From Ancylobacter sp. SL191 (GTDB lineage: Bacteria; Pseudomonadota; Alphaproteobacteria; Rhizobiales; Xanthobacteraceae): a stretch of DNA of 64,000 nucleotides. The notes beneath the pieces are model-generated. The model had not been told where the DNA came from. It was given only the letters and a program-made list of their open reading frames with translations, and did not search any database. How positions within the stretch are numbered: the stretch's first letter is position 1; each line of letters starts with the position of its first letter. The stretch spans positions 2,207,001 to 2,271,000 of the forward strand of contig NZ_CP113056.1 of the NCBI RefSeq assembly GCF_026625645.1. The letters are read 5' to 3'. Shown one piece after another: positions 1-8,449 of this stretch. The translations under genes and the position numbers were made by a program.

Positions 1-2
1 TG

Positions 3-797
3 CGGGCCATCGAGCGCAGTGGCGTCGATGCCGTGGTCGGCTACACGCAGCGATTCCGCCGCCGCTGGCTGGCGGCGAAGGAGAAGGTGCGCACCGGCGC
101 GCTGGGCGACGTCACCATGGTGACCTCCCGCGCCTTCATGAACCGGTTGGTGGCGATCGACAATTACCGGCGCTCCAACGCACCCGAGACCATCTCGCCC
201 ATGGTGATCTCCGGCACCCACGCCCTTGATATCGTCATGTGGTATCTGGAGGCCAAGACGCCGGTCGAGGTCTATGCCCGCTCCGTCGACAATGTGCTCG
301 GGCCGGACTGGCGCGGCATCGATGGCACCGCCGGCATGATTATGATGTCGGACGGCTCGATCTATCATCTCAACATCAACTGGGCGCTGCCGGTCACCTG
401 GCCCGGCGCGGTCTACAGCCTGGAGGTCGGCATTGTCGGCACGACCGGCGTGCTCACCATTGATGACACGCATCGCGACATCGTGCTGGCGGTCTCTGCG
501 CCGCAGGAGGAAGGCTACCTGCCCGACAAGAGCCGGCTGGTCGACTTCATGGGCAGCTACCCGCCGGGCGACATGGCGCTGGGCGAATTGCGCGGGCCGA
601 TGCGCACCGAGACCGAATCCTGGCTCAACCGCATCGCGCTCGACCTGACCACCCAACATGCTACCGCCGCCGAAGCGCATAACCGGCTCATGCTGACCAA
701 GGCGCTCGACCTGTCGGCGCGCCTCAAGAAACCGGTGAAACTGCCTCTGGAGGTGGAAGGAGAACGTGAACTGATGCGCGAGGCCGCCATGGCCTGA
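3..797 (+). CDS. Gfo/Idh/MocA family dehydrogenase, C-terminal part (gene starts before the window)
   Basis: The frame is open to the left edge, so the N-terminal Rossmann NAD(P)-binding part lies outside; the GTG at 33 is probably internal. The remaining ~264 residues are the C-terminal alpha/beta substrate domain of the Gfo/Idh/MocA oxidoreductases (usually 330-390 aa). Visible is the HALDIVMW stretch, matching the family's His/Asp substrate-site motif, followed by beta-sheet-rich sequence and an amphipathic C-terminal helix. Members oxidise or reduce sugars, cyclitols or their acids in the cytoplasm. It ends 67 nt before a TctC gene on the same strand, so its substrate may be what that transporter imports. 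The exact substrate cannot be told. Confidence 0.85.
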   Translation, partial: RAIERSGVDAVVGYTQRFRRRWLAAKEKVRTGALGDVTMVTSRAFMNRLVAIDNYRRSNAPETISPMVISGTHALDIVMWYLEAKTPVEVYARSVDNVLGPDWRGIDGTAGMIMMSDGSIYHLNINWALPVTWPGAVYSLEVGIVGTTGVLTIDDTHRDIVLAVSAPQEEGYLPDKSRLVDFMGSYPPGDMALGELRGPMRTETESWLNRIALDLTTQHATAAEAHNRLMLTKALDLSARLKKPVKLPLEVEGERELMREAAMA

Positions 798-815
798 CGC
801 GCGGCATAGCTGCAA

Positions 816-845
816 CGGTGCCAGCCAGAAAACAACGCGGCACCG
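816..845 (+). other. Inverted repeat between the dehydrogenase and the tctC gene
   Basis: CGGTGCC at 816-822 and GGCACCG at 839-845 form a perfect 7-bp stem with a 16-nt loop, immediately upstream of the Shine-Dalgarno of the TctC gene. No T-run follows, so it is not a classical terminator. An mRNA-processing or stabilising hairpin that separates expression of the two genes is possible; it could also be chance in GC-rich DNA. Confidence 0.3.
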
Positions 846-864
846 AGATTCCTGGGAGGGAACG

Positions 865-1878
865 ATGATTGCTGCCGTAACCATGAACCGCCGGCGTGCC
901 GGCCTTGCACTGCTCGCGGGGGCGATGCTCGCCCTCGCCCCGCTGGGCGCGCCGGGTGCGCGGGCTCAGTCCGACTACCCGAACCAGCCCATCACCATCA
1001 TCGTGCCGTTCGCGCCGGGCGGTGCCTCGGACTTCGCGGCCCGGCTGATCCAGCCGCGCCTGTCGCAGATCCTCGGCCAGCAGATCGTCATCGAGAACCG
1101 GGATGGGGCGGCCGGCAATGTCGGCATGGACCTCGCCGCCCGGGCCAAGCCCGACGGCTATACGCTTTTCCTCGGCAATGTCGGCACGGTGTCGATCAAC
1201 CCGTCGCTGTTCTCCAGCCTGCGGGTAAAACCGCTGCAGGACTTCATCCCGATTTCCATCGTCGCCGACACGCCGGGCCTGCTGATCGCCAATCCGAAAT
1301 TCCCGCCGAACAACGTCAAGGAACTGGTGGAATATGTGAAGGCACGGCCGGGGCAGGTGAACTTCGCCTCTCCCGGCACCGGTTCGGTCAACCGGCTGGA
1401 GATGGAGTCCTTCCGCCGCGAGGCGGGGCTCGACATGAACCACGTGCCCTATAAGGGTGGCGCCGGCCCGGCCACCGCCGATGTGATGGGCGGCCATGTC
1501 AGCTTGATGTTCGTGACCATCTCCTCCGGCATCAATCATGTGAAGGGCGGACGGCTCAAGGCGCTCGGCGTCTCCACCAAGGAGCGCGTGGCGCAACTGC
1601 CGGACGTGCCGACCATGACCGAGCAGGGCTTCCCCAAGAGCGTCTCCTCCTCCTGGCAGGGCCTGCTCGCGCCGGCCGGAACCCCGCAGCCGATCATCGA
1701 CAAGCTGCACGCCGCCGTGGTGGAGGCGATGAAGGATCCCACCATTCGGGCGCGCATGGCCGAGAACGGCGTGATCGCGGTCTCCAGCCCGACCCCGGCG
1801 GACTTCAAGGCCTACATCCAGGCCGATGCTGACAAGTGGAGCGCGGTGATCAAGGAGATCGGCGCCAAGGCCGACTGA
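865..1878 (+). CDS. TTT-family substrate-binding protein (Bug/TctC)
   Basis: 337 aa. ATG at 865 is preceded by GGGAGGG (854-860). An N-terminal signal peptide (basic start, Leu/Ala-rich core, Ala-Arg-Ala cleavage region near residue 33) is followed by YPNQPITIIVPFAPGG, the hallmark start of mature Bug/TctC proteins, and a full-length two-lobed domain. It binds a carboxylate in the periplasm and delivers it to the TctB-TctA membrane complex encoded next (1996-3960). Bug ligands include citrate, other carboxylates, aromatic acids and nicotinate; which one applies here cannot be read from the sequence. Family assignment is secure. Confidence 0.95.
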   Translation: MIAAVTMNRRRAGLALLAGAMLALAPLGAPGARAQSDYPNQPITIIVPFAPGGASDFAARLIQPRLSQILGQQIVIENRDGAAGNVGMDLAARAKPDGYTLFLGNVGTVSINPSLFSSLRVKPLQDFIPISIVADTPGLLIANPKFPPNNVKELVEYVKARPGQVNFASPGTGSVNRLEMESFRREAGLDMNHVPYKGGAGPATADVMGGHVSLMFVTISSGINHVKGGRLKALGVSTKERVAQLPDVPTMTEQGFPKSVSSSWQGLLAPAGTPQPIIDKLHAAVVEAMKDPTIRARMAENGVIAVSSPTPADFKAYIQADADKWSAVIKEIGAKAD

Positions 1879-1995
1879 TCTCACCGCTCGACCGGAAGGG
1901 GGCGTGCCCGGCGGGCCGTCCTCTTTCGCCTTTGCTTCCGCGGCCGGCCGCATTGGTTGGCTCCGCGGAACCGGCGTCCTCCATCGGGGTCATCC

Positions 1996-2442
1996 ATGGA
2001 CATCAAGCTCTCGTCCGACTTTCTCACCGGCCTGCTGTTCTGCGGCCTCGGCGCGCTCGCCATCATCATCGGCTCGGACTACCCGATCGGCACCGCCGCG
2101 CGCATGGGCGCCGGCTATTTCCCGCTGATGGTGAGCGGCGGGCTGATCCTGCTCGGCGGCATTCTGCTCGTGCGCTCCTTCGTGACGGAAACCGAGGAGG
2201 TGGGCGCCATCGACCTGCGCCCGCTCGTGCTGCTCATCGCCAGCATCCTGCTGTTCGGCCTGCTGATCGAGGACTGGGGCTTCCCCATTGCCGGGTTGGC
2301 GGTCGTCATCGGCGCCCGCATCGCCGGGCGGAACTACAAGCCGCTGGAGACCGGCCTGCTCGCCGTCGGGCTGGTCGGCTTCTGCTACCTGCTGTTCGTC
2401 TACGGTCTCGGGCTGCATCTGCCCGCGACCCGGCTTTGGTGA
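1996..2442 (+). CDS. tctB: TTT small membrane subunit (TctB)
   Basis: 148 aa. ATG at 1996 (MDIKLSSDF) is chosen over an in-frame start at 1957, whose extra residues are Arg/Pro-rich and unlike a membrane protein. Four hydrophobic segments fill the sequence, the length and pattern of TctB/DUF1468. TctB is the small integral membrane subunit that works with TctA in tripartite tricarboxylate transporters, secondary transporters driven by an ion gradient. It lies 117 nt after tctC and 9 nt before tctA, the canonical C-B-A order. Confidence 0.92.
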   Translation: MDIKLSSDFLTGLLFCGLGALAIIIGSDYPIGTAARMGAGYFPLMVSGGLILLGGILLVRSFVTETEEVGAIDLRPLVLLIASILLFGLLIEDWGFPIAGLAVVIGARIAGRNYKPLETGLLAVGLVGFCYLLFVYGLGLHLPATRLW

Positions 2443-2451
2443 GGGCGGGAC

Positions 2452-3960
2452 ATGGAACTCTTCAACGAGCTCATTCTCGGCTTCTCGGTCGCGCTGTCCC
2501 CGTCCAACCTGCTCTATGGCTTTCTGGGCGTGCTGCTTGGCACCGTCATCGGCGTGCTGCCCGGTCTCGGCCCGGTCGCCACCATCTCGATTCTGCTGCC
2601 GGTGACCTTCGCGCTGCCGGCGCCCGCCGCCCTCATCATGCTCGCGGGCATCTATTACGGCGCGCAATATGGCGGCTCGACCACCGCCATTCTGGTCAAC
2701 CTGCCGGGCGAGAGTTCCTCGGTCGTCACCGCCATCGACGGCTATCAGATGGCGCGCAAGGGGCAGGCGGGCCTCGCGCTGGCCACCGCCGCGCTCTGCT
2801 CCTTCATCGCCGGCACGCTGGCGACGCTGGTGATCGCGGTGGCCGCACCGGCACTCGCCGAGGTGGCGCTCGATTTCGGGCCGGCGGACTATTTCTCGCT
2901 GATGCTGTTCGGCCTGGTGGCGGCGGTGATCCTCGCCCATGGCTCAGTGGTGAAGGCCATCGGCATGATCCTGGTCGGCATCCTGCTCGGCACCATCGGC
3001 ATCGACGCCAATACCAGCCTCGAACGCTACACCTTCGGCATTCCCGCCTTTGGCGACGGTATCGACTTCGCGATCATCGCCATGGGCATGTTCGGCATTG
3101 GCGAGACCATCTCCAATCTCGGCCAGAGCGAGGGCGGCCGCAGCTTCGTGAAGGACGTGCATGGCCTCTGGCCGCGCTGGGCCGACATCAAGCGCTTCAT
3201 CCGGCCGGCGCTGCGCGGCACTCTTCTCGGCGGTTGCCTTGGCCTGCTGCCAGGCGGCGGGCCGGTGCTCGCTTCCTTCTCCACCTATGCGCTGGAGAAG
3301 AAGCTGTCCAAGACGCCCGGCGAGTTCGGCAAGGGAGCGATCGAGGGCGTCGCCGGCCCCGAGGCCGCCAACAATGCCGCCGCGCAGACCGCCTTCATCC
3401 CCATGCTGACACTCGGCCTGCCGTCGAGCGCGGTCATGGCCTTGATGATCGGCGCGCTGATGATGCAGGGCCTCTCGCCCGGACCCCAACTGATGAATCA
3501 GCGGCCCGACCTGTTCTGGGGCCTCATCGCCTCGATGTGGCTGGGCAATCTGATGCTGGTGGTGCTCAACCTGCCGCTGGTCGGCATCTGGGTGAAGCTG
3601 CTCTCCGTGCCCTATCGCATGCTCTACCCGGCGATCATGCTGTTCTGCTGCATCGGCGTGTACAGCATCAACAACAACGCGCTCGACGTCGTGCTGGCGG
3701 CGGTGTTCGGCGCGTTCGGCTATCTGATGAAGCGGCTGCACTGCGAGCCGGCGCCGCTGCTGCTGGGCTTCATCCTCGGCCCGATGATCGAGGAGACGCT
3801 GCGGCGGGCGCTGCTGATCTCGCATGGCGATCCCATGGTGTTCCTGCAGCGGCCGATCAGTCTCAGCTTCCTGGTCATGACCGTGTTGCTTCTGGTCATC
3901 CTCATCGCGCCGATGATCCGGGTGACCCGCCAGCGCGCCTTCGAGGAGCCCGCCGACTGA
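2452..3960 (+). CDS. tctA: TTT large membrane subunit (TctA)
   Basis: 502 aa, the usual TctA length, with about 12 hydrophobic segments. The conserved glycine-rich motifs are present: GVLPGLGP near residue 40 and GLLPGGGP in the second half, the inverted-repeat signature of this permease family. It forms the translocation channel with TctB for the substrate delivered by the protein at 865-1878. It is the last gene of the operon and is followed within 30 nt by a strong hairpin. Confidence 0.95.
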   Translation: MELFNELILGFSVALSPSNLLYGFLGVLLGTVIGVLPGLGPVATISILLPVTFALPAPAALIMLAGIYYGAQYGGSTTAILVNLPGESSSVVTAIDGYQMARKGQAGLALATAALCSFIAGTLATLVIAVAAPALAEVALDFGPADYFSLMLFGLVAAVILAHGSVVKAIGMILVGILLGTIGIDANTSLERYTFGIPAFGDGIDFAIIAMGMFGIGETISNLGQSEGGRSFVKDVHGLWPRWADIKRFIRPALRGTLLGGCLGLLPGGGPVLASFSTYALEKKLSKTPGEFGKGAIEGVAGPEAANNAAAQTAFIPMLTLGLPSSAVMALMIGALMMQGLSPGPQLMNQRPDLFWGLIASMWLGNLMLVVLNLPLVGIWVKLLSVPYRMLYPAIMLFCCIGVYSINNNALDVVLAAVFGAFGYLMKRLHCEPAPLLLGFILGPMIEETLRRALLISHGDPMVFLQRPISLSFLVMTVLLLVILIAPMIRVTRQRAFEEPAD

Positions 3961-3984
3961 GGTCGACGCTCACCTCGACAAAAA

Positions 3985-4009
3985 GGCCGGGCGATGAGCC
4001 CGGCCGTTT
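3985..4009. terminator. Bidirectional rho-independent terminator
   Basis: GGCCGGGC (3985-3992) pairs perfectly with GCCCGGCC (3998-4005) around a GATGA loop. On the + strand GTTTCGTT follows the stem; on the - strand the stem is followed by a run of five T (the A-tract at 3980-3984). It lies between the convergent tctA (+, ends 3960) and a LysR gene (-, ends 4048) and can end transcripts from both sides. Confidence 0.8.
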
Positions 4010-4047
4010 CGTTCATGAGGCTACGCGAAGTGAGGTGTGCTTGACCT

Positions 4048-5007
4048 TCAGGCAACGCCGGCGAGGGCGCGCTGCTGCGGCGGCGCCCAGTGCGGGCCAT
4101 GGTCGGGCAGCGCGCTGAAGATGCCGCGCTGGGCCAAGGAGTCGATCTCGGCGCGCAGCAGGCCCATCACCGCATGGGCGGCGGTGCTCAGCTTGTCGCC
4201 GACATGGGAGAGCATGATGGTGCGGCTGAGATTGACCCCGCCGACGGCGACCCCGGTGAGCTGGCCTTCCTCGATCTCCTTGCGGAAGGCGGAGATCGGC
4301 ATGATCGAGACGCCGCGCCCGCGCAGCAGCATGCGGCGGATGGCCTCCACCGCGTCGATCTCGCAATCCACTTCGATACAGATGCCATGCGAGGCGAGCT
4401 GCTCGTCGACCAAAGCGCGGATGCCGCGCGTGACGAGCATCGGCGTGGAGGCGAGCTCGTCCAGTGTCACCACTGGCGAGACCCCGCGCGACTGGCGCGG
4501 CATGACCACGACGATCGGCTCGGTCAACACGGCGGTGAAGCGCAGTGCCCGGTTCGGCGGCGGGTTGGTGAGCAAGGCGAGGTCGACCTGACTGTTCACC
4601 AGATCAACCTGCAGCCTGCGGGTGAATTCCTCGACGATGGTGAGGTTGATCGCGGGATAGGCGGAGCTGCACCGCTCGATCAGCCCCGGCGCCAGCAGCG
4701 AGGAGAGGGTTGGCGAGATGCCGACGACGACACGGCCGGAGACACCGTCGCCGCCATTGTTCATCTCCTGCCGCGCCCGCGCGACCTCCTGAAGGATGCG
4801 GCGGCTGTGCTGCAGGAAACGCCGGCCGGCAAGGGTGAGCTGCACCCCGCGCGGCAGGCGCACCAGCAGGGGGGTGCCGATCTCGGTCTCGATACGCTGG
4901 ATATGCCGGCTGAGCGCCGGCTGGACGATGCCGAGATCGCGCGAGGCGCGGGTAATGCTGCCGAGTTCGGCAACCCGTACAAAGGCTTCGATGCTGCGCA
5001 GTTCCAT
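4048..5007 (-). CDS. LysR-family transcriptional regulator
   Basis: About 319 aa. The start at 5007 (MELRSIEAF) is preferred over the ATG 15 nt upstream, because a GAGGAAG Shine-Dalgarno lies just ahead of it. An N-terminal winged helix-turn-helix (residues ~1-65, including QPALSRHIQ in the recognition helix) is followed by a LysR-substrate periplasmic-binding-fold domain that senses an effector. It lies downstream of the monooxygenase/dehydrogenase genes on the same strand, 66 nt after the CMD-like gene, so it is either the last gene of that operon or independently transcribed. The target could be this operon or the neighbouring TTT operon. Confidence 0.88.
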   Translation of the reverse strand: MELRSIEAFVRVAELGSITRASRDLGIVQPALSRHIQRIETEIGTPLLVRLPRGVQLTLAGRRFLQHSRRILQEVARARQEMNNGGDGVSGRVVVGISPTLSSLLAPGLIERCSSAYPAINLTIVEEFTRRLQVDLVNSQVDLALLTNPPPNRALRFTAVLTEPIVVVMPRQSRGVSPVVTLDELASTPMLVTRGIRALVDEQLASHGICIEVDCEIDAVEAIRRMLLRGRGVSIMPISAFRKEIEEGQLTGVAVGGVNLSRTIMLSHVGDKLSTAAHAVMGLLRAEIDSLAQRGIFSALPDHGPHWAPPQQRALAGVA

Positions 5008-5073
5008 GGCGTCTTCCTCCATGGGGCGCCCTGTTTTGTTCTGGGTTGCGCCCCCTTGTGAACGCGGATGCGG

Positions 5074-5619
5074 TTAGGCGGGCGGCGGAACCCGAAACAC
5101 GCGCAACGCAATCGCGAGCATCGAATAATAGCCTAACAGGCCGGTCAGCTCGATCACGGTGCGCCGACCGAAGCGTGTGACCGCCTCGGCGAAAAGCGCG
5201 TCGGGCACGTCCTTGTGCTGATAGATGGCGCTGGCGAAGTCATGCACCAGCGCCGCATCCTCGTCGTCGAAGTCCGGCCGGCGCCCCTCGGCGAGCGCGG
5301 CGATCTCCGGCTCGGGGACGCCCGCCTTGCGGGCTTCGCGCGCATGGACGCCGAACTCATAGGCCGCGCCCCAATAGGCCGCGGTGGTCAGGATGGCGAG
5401 CTCGGACAGGCGCGGCGGCAGGCCGGTGCGGTAGCGGCAGAAAGCCCCGACCGCCTGCGCGCTCTGCGCCAGCTCGGGGCTCTCGACATAGAGATGGAAC
5501 GGGGCCGGCACGGCGCCCGCGCGCGGCCGGCCGATCTCCTCGAAGATGCGGCGCTGTTCGGCGTCGAGCTCGGCCGGATCCAGCTCGCGGTAGCGCGGTG
5601 AGCGGGTGATGTCGTCCAT
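5074..5619 (-). CDS. Carboxymuconolactone decarboxylase / AhpD-like family protein
   Basis: 181 aa. ATG at 5619 (MDDITRSPRY) was chosen because an upstream in-frame start would read through the preceding gene. The all-helical CMD core includes LSELAILTTAAYWGAAYEFGVHA, broken here by function into a helix carrying Glu and His at the family's active-site place; the CxxC of true AhpD peroxidases is absent. Relatives include gamma-carboxymuconolactone decarboxylase and many uncharacterised proteins in aromatic or terpenoid operons. It starts 8 nt after the Gfo/Idh/MocA gene, so co-translation is likely. Reaction unknown. Confidence 0.8.
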   Translation of the reverse strand: MDDITRSPRYRELDPAELDAEQRRIFEEIGRPRAGAVPAPFHLYVESPELAQSAQAVGAFCRYRTGLPPRLSELAILTTAAYWGAAYEFGVHAREARKAGVPEPEIAALAEGRRPDFDDEDAALVHDFASAIYQHKDVPDALFAEAVTRFGRRTVIELTGLLGYYSMLAIALRVFRVPPPA

Positions 5620-5627
5620 GGGGCCCC

Positions 5628-6650
5628 TCACGCGCTGGCCGCGAGCGGCGGCCGGACGGCCTCCACCGCGACCGGGGCATTGCTCGCGACCGACCGGCAG
5701 ATCGCCTCCAGCACCGCGATGTTGCCGATTTTCTGCTCGTCGGTGAAGACGTAAGGCGCGCCGGTCTCGATTGCGCGGGCGAAGGCTTCGAGATTGGCCC
5801 GCACCGTGTCGGTCCACTCGAATTCGCGCACCTCGCGACGGCCATCCTTGTGCTGGATGGTCAGCATGGTTGAGCCTGGCGTGTCGGGATGGGTGTGGTT
5901 GCGCGACTCGACCCAGGCCTCGGTGCCGAACACGGTCATGCCGATATAGAGCGGGGTAACGAGGATGGCGTTGAGATAGCCGGTAGCGCCGGACGCGAAG
6001 CGCGCATGGACGGACACCACGTCGCCATTCGGACGGTCGGAGACCCGGCCGGAGGTCAACGCATAAACCTCGATGACGGGGCCGAACAGTTCGAGGAAGG
6101 CATCGCTGAGGTGGATGCCCATCGCGGTCATGCCGGCGGCCGGTGCGTCCACCGGGGAGGCGCGCCAGTCGGTCTTCGGCACGGCGGCGAGCTTGTCATG
6201 GCTGAAGTTGGCCTCGGCATGCAGGATTGTGCCGAGCGCGCCGGACTGCACCAGACGCTTGATCTCCAGCATGGCTGGCTCGTAGCGCCGCTCATGGCCG
6301 ATGCCGAGCATGACCCCGGCGGCCCGGCAGGCGGCGACCGAGCGCTCGGCGTCGGCGCGGGTCAGCGCCAGCGGCTTCTCGCAGAACACATGCTTGCCGG
6401 CACGGGCGACCATCGTCACCTGCGCCGTGTGCAGCGAATGGGGCGTGCACAGGATCACCGCGTCGATCTCCGGGTCGCTCAGCACCGTATCCCAGTCGGT
6501 CGTGAGCGGGATGCCATGCTCGGCGGCGAAGGCGGCCTGCGCGTCCGAGGTGTCGATGGCGGCGACGATGCGCAGCTGGTCCGAGTCCGCCATGCGGCGG
6601 ATCATGTGCTTGCCCCACCAGCCCAGCCCGGCGATTGCGGCGCGGATCAT
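5628..6650 (-). CDS. Gfo/Idh/MocA family dehydrogenase
   Basis: 340 aa. The ATG at 6650 is preceded by a perfect AGGAGG, which rules out the 26-residue upstream extension. The N-terminal Rossmann fold shows AGLGWWGKH for NAD(P) binding, then CEKPLA with the catalytic-type lysine near residue 95; the C-terminal Gfo/Idh/MocA_C domain carries the MGIHLSDAFLE His/Asp motif. Such enzymes use NAD(P) on sugars, cyclitols and related alcohols. It sits between a flavin monooxygenase and a CMD-like gene, which suggests oxidation of an alcohol intermediate in that pathway. Substrate unknown. Confidence 0.9.
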   Translation of the reverse strand: MIRAAIAGLGWWGKHMIRRMADSDQLRIVAAIDTSDAQAAFAAEHGIPLTTDWDTVLSDPEIDAVILCTPHSLHTAQVTMVARAGKHVFCEKPLALTRADAERSVAACRAAGVMLGIGHERRYEPAMLEIKRLVQSGALGTILHAEANFSHDKLAAVPKTDWRASPVDAPAAGMTAMGIHLSDAFLELFGPVIEVYALTSGRVSDRPNGDVVSVHARFASGATGYLNAILVTPLYIGMTVFGTEAWVESRNHTHPDTPGSTMLTIQHKDGRREVREFEWTDTVRANLEAFARAIETGAPYVFTDEQKIGNIAVLEAICRSVASNAPVAVEAVRPPLAASA

Positions 6651-6696
6651 GTTTCCTCCTGCTGCCGCCTGTCCCGGCGGCTGTTGCTTGTCGGTG

Positions 6697-7797
6697 TCAT
6701 TCGGCAGCGGCGGAGTGCCGGCCGGCATTCACGGCGGGCATCACCTTCTCGGCCATCAACTCCATGGAGCGGATGGCGAGCGTGCGGTCCGCCCAATCGT
6801 GACCGGCATAGAGCAGCGTGCCGAACTCGCCGATCTCATCCTGGAACGCGGCAAGCTCGTCCGCCACCTTGTCCGGCGTGCCCCAGATCACAAGATCGGC
6901 CAGCACGCTGTCGACGGTGACCGAACTGTCCGGCGCGGATGGGTCGCGCTTGAACAGATTGGCGCGCCCATTGCCCACCAGCTTGGTCGCCAGCGAATTG
7001 TAATAGGCATGGTAGGGGCTGCCCGGCTCGGTGGCGTAGCGCCGGGCGGTGGCCAGATCGTCGGCGACGAAGATGCTCTTGGCGACACGCCAGTTCGCGG
7101 GATCCGCCGGACGGCCAGCCTTCTGGCAGCCCTCGACATATTTCGGCCAGTGGGTCTTCACCCAGACCGGCAGCAGGAAATTGGCGGAAATCGGCTCCCA
7201 GCCGCGCTGTGCCGCCTCCGTCACGCCCTTGGAGAAGGGGGCGACGGCGGTGATGACGATGGGTGGATGCGGGCGCTGATAGGGCTTGTGCATCAGCCCC
7301 TGGCCCAGCGCCGGGATGAAAGTGCGTTCGGTTGTGATCGTCCAGTGCTGGCCCACGCGCTTGTAGGGCGCCTCGTCCGACCAGATGCCAAGAATGTGGT
7401 CGATCGCCTCGACGAACATCTCGGTGCGGTTCTTGTCGAGATTGCCGAATACCTCGGCGTCGGAGAGCAGTCCGCCGGGGCTGATGCCCATGATGTAGCG
7501 GCCCTGCGCCATGTGATCGAGCATGGCGACCTCGCCGGCGACGCGGGCGGGGTGCTGGTTGGGCAGGTTGATGGTGCCCGAGCCGAGCTTGATCGTCGTC
7601 GTCTCGTTGAGCAGCCAGGCGATGAAGATCAGCGAGGAGGTGATGGTCTCCGCGCCGTCGGTGACATGCTCGCCGAAGAACCCCTCGCAGAAGCCCAGCT
7701 TCTCGGCGATGAGGCAGAAGTCGCGATCCTCCTGCAGCGTCTCGGTGAGACTGCGGTGCAGCGGGTGGATCGGCATGGTGAAGAAGCCGAGTTTCAT
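6697..7797 (-). CDS. LLM-class (luciferase-like) flavin-dependent monooxygenase
   Basis: 366 aa, TIM-barrel family. ATG at 7797 (MKLGFFTMP) overlaps the last codons of the flavin reductase gene by 4 nt; a longer in-frame reading is an artefact. Family features include GFFGEHV early in the barrel, the long insertion region and SPGGLLSDAEVFG. Members use reduced FMN supplied by a separate reductase to oxygenate small organics, including terpenoid ketones, sulfonates, long-chain alkanes and chelators. The overlapping reductase gene supplies the obvious partner, so this is a two-component monooxygenase. Substrate unknown. Confidence 0.9.
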   Translation of the reverse strand: MKLGFFTMPIHPLHRSLTETLQEDRDFCLIAEKLGFCEGFFGEHVTDGAETITSSLIFIAWLLNETTTIKLGSGTINLPNQHPARVAGEVAMLDHMAQGRYIMGISPGGLLSDAEVFGNLDKNRTEMFVEAIDHILGIWSDEAPYKRVGQHWTITTERTFIPALGQGLMHKPYQRPHPPIVITAVAPFSKGVTEAAQRGWEPISANFLLPVWVKTHWPKYVEGCQKAGRPADPANWRVAKSIFVADDLATARRYATEPGSPYHAYYNSLATKLVGNGRANLFKRDPSAPDSSVTVDSVLADLVIWGTPDKVADELAAFQDEIGEFGTLLYAGHDWADRTLAIRSMELMAEKVMPAVNAGRHSAAAE

Positions 7798-8378
7798 GAG
7801 GCGCGTTCCCGGTTCGCGGAAGGGGCAGGGACGGGCGTGGCCGCAGGGGAGGCGGCAGTTGACGGCGGGATCGGCAGGACGGCGGGGCTGCACAGCGCCC
7901 CCGTCGCGTAGATCAGCGGCTCGCCGTCGCGATGGGCGGCGCGCAGCACCCGGCCGATGAAGATGAGGTGGTCGCCCGCCTCGATGACCTGCTCCGTTCG
8001 GCACTCGAAACGCGCGATGGCGCCCTCGATCAGCGGCGAGCCGTGCTCGCCGATGGCGTGCGGTACATCGCCGAACTTGTCGGGATGCGGCGTCGCGAAG
8101 TGCCGGCACAGATGGGTCTGGTGGGTGCCGAGTACGTTCACCGCGAAATGGCCGGCGGCGGTGAAGCTGGCCAGCGAGGGGGCCTCGCGCCGCAGGCTCC
8201 AGAGCACCAGCGGCGGGTCGAGGGACACTGAGGAGAAGCTGTTGGCGGTGAGGCCCTCAAGCTTCCCCCCAAGCGTTCGGGTGGTGACGATGGTGACCCC
8301 CGTGGCGAAGCGGCCCAGCGCCCGCCGAAAGTGCCCGTGATCGTCGCGTGATGCGAAGGTGATGACGTGCTCGCTCAT
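7794..8378 (-). CDS. Flavin reductase, partner of the LLM monooxygenase
   Basis: 194 aa. HpaC/flavin_reduct-type split-barrel fold: FRRALGRFATGVTIVTT near the start, then GLTANSFSSVSLDPPLV, the typical FMN-binding segment, and a GDHLIFIGRV strand. It reduces free FMN or FAD with NAD(P)H and passes it to the monooxygenase encoded immediately downstream, whose start overlaps this stop by 4 nt. The last ~25 residues are Pro/Ala-rich and probably disordered. It is the first gene of the operon, with a LysR gene divergent 70 nt away. Confidence 0.92.
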   Translation of the reverse strand: MSEHVITFASRDDHGHFRRALGRFATGVTIVTTRTLGGKLEGLTANSFSSVSLDPPLVLWSLRREAPSLASFTAAGHFAVNVLGTHQTHLCRHFATPHPDKFGDVPHAIGEHGSPLIEGAIARFECRTEQVIEAGDHLIFIGRVLRAAHRDGEPLIYATGALCSPAVLPIPPSTAASPAATPVPAPSANRERAS

Positions 8379-8380
8379 GG

Positions 8381-8439
8381 GATTGAGCTTAGGGATGCCG
8401 CCGTCGCTGTAGAAATGATATGATCTGCTCGCCTCAATC
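8381..8439. promoter_or_regulatory. Divergent promoter region with a 7-bp inverted repeat, possible LysR site
   Basis: The ~70-nt gap between the flavin reductase operon (-) and the LysR gene (+) is the classical arrangement for LysR auto- and target control. GATTGAG (8381-8387) and CTCAATC (8433-8439) are perfect inverted repeats 45 nt apart. They could be paired half-sites or chance. No clear -35/-10 pair was identified. Confidence 0.35.
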
Positions 8440-8449
8440 AGGAAAGATG

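Noticed and set aside
724..1953. Long - strand frame (409 codons) opposite the first tctC
   Set aside because: Arg/Gly/His-rich composition with no domain, entirely antisense to a well-supported gene; typical of GC-rich DNA.
1836..4118. 760-codon + strand frame across tctB and tctA
   Set aside because: Out-of-frame shadow of two clear membrane proteins; sequence is Arg/His-rich and not protein-like.
6301..7911. 536-codon + strand frame
   Set aside because: Antisense to the dehydrogenase and monooxygenase genes, which have ribosome sites and family motifs.
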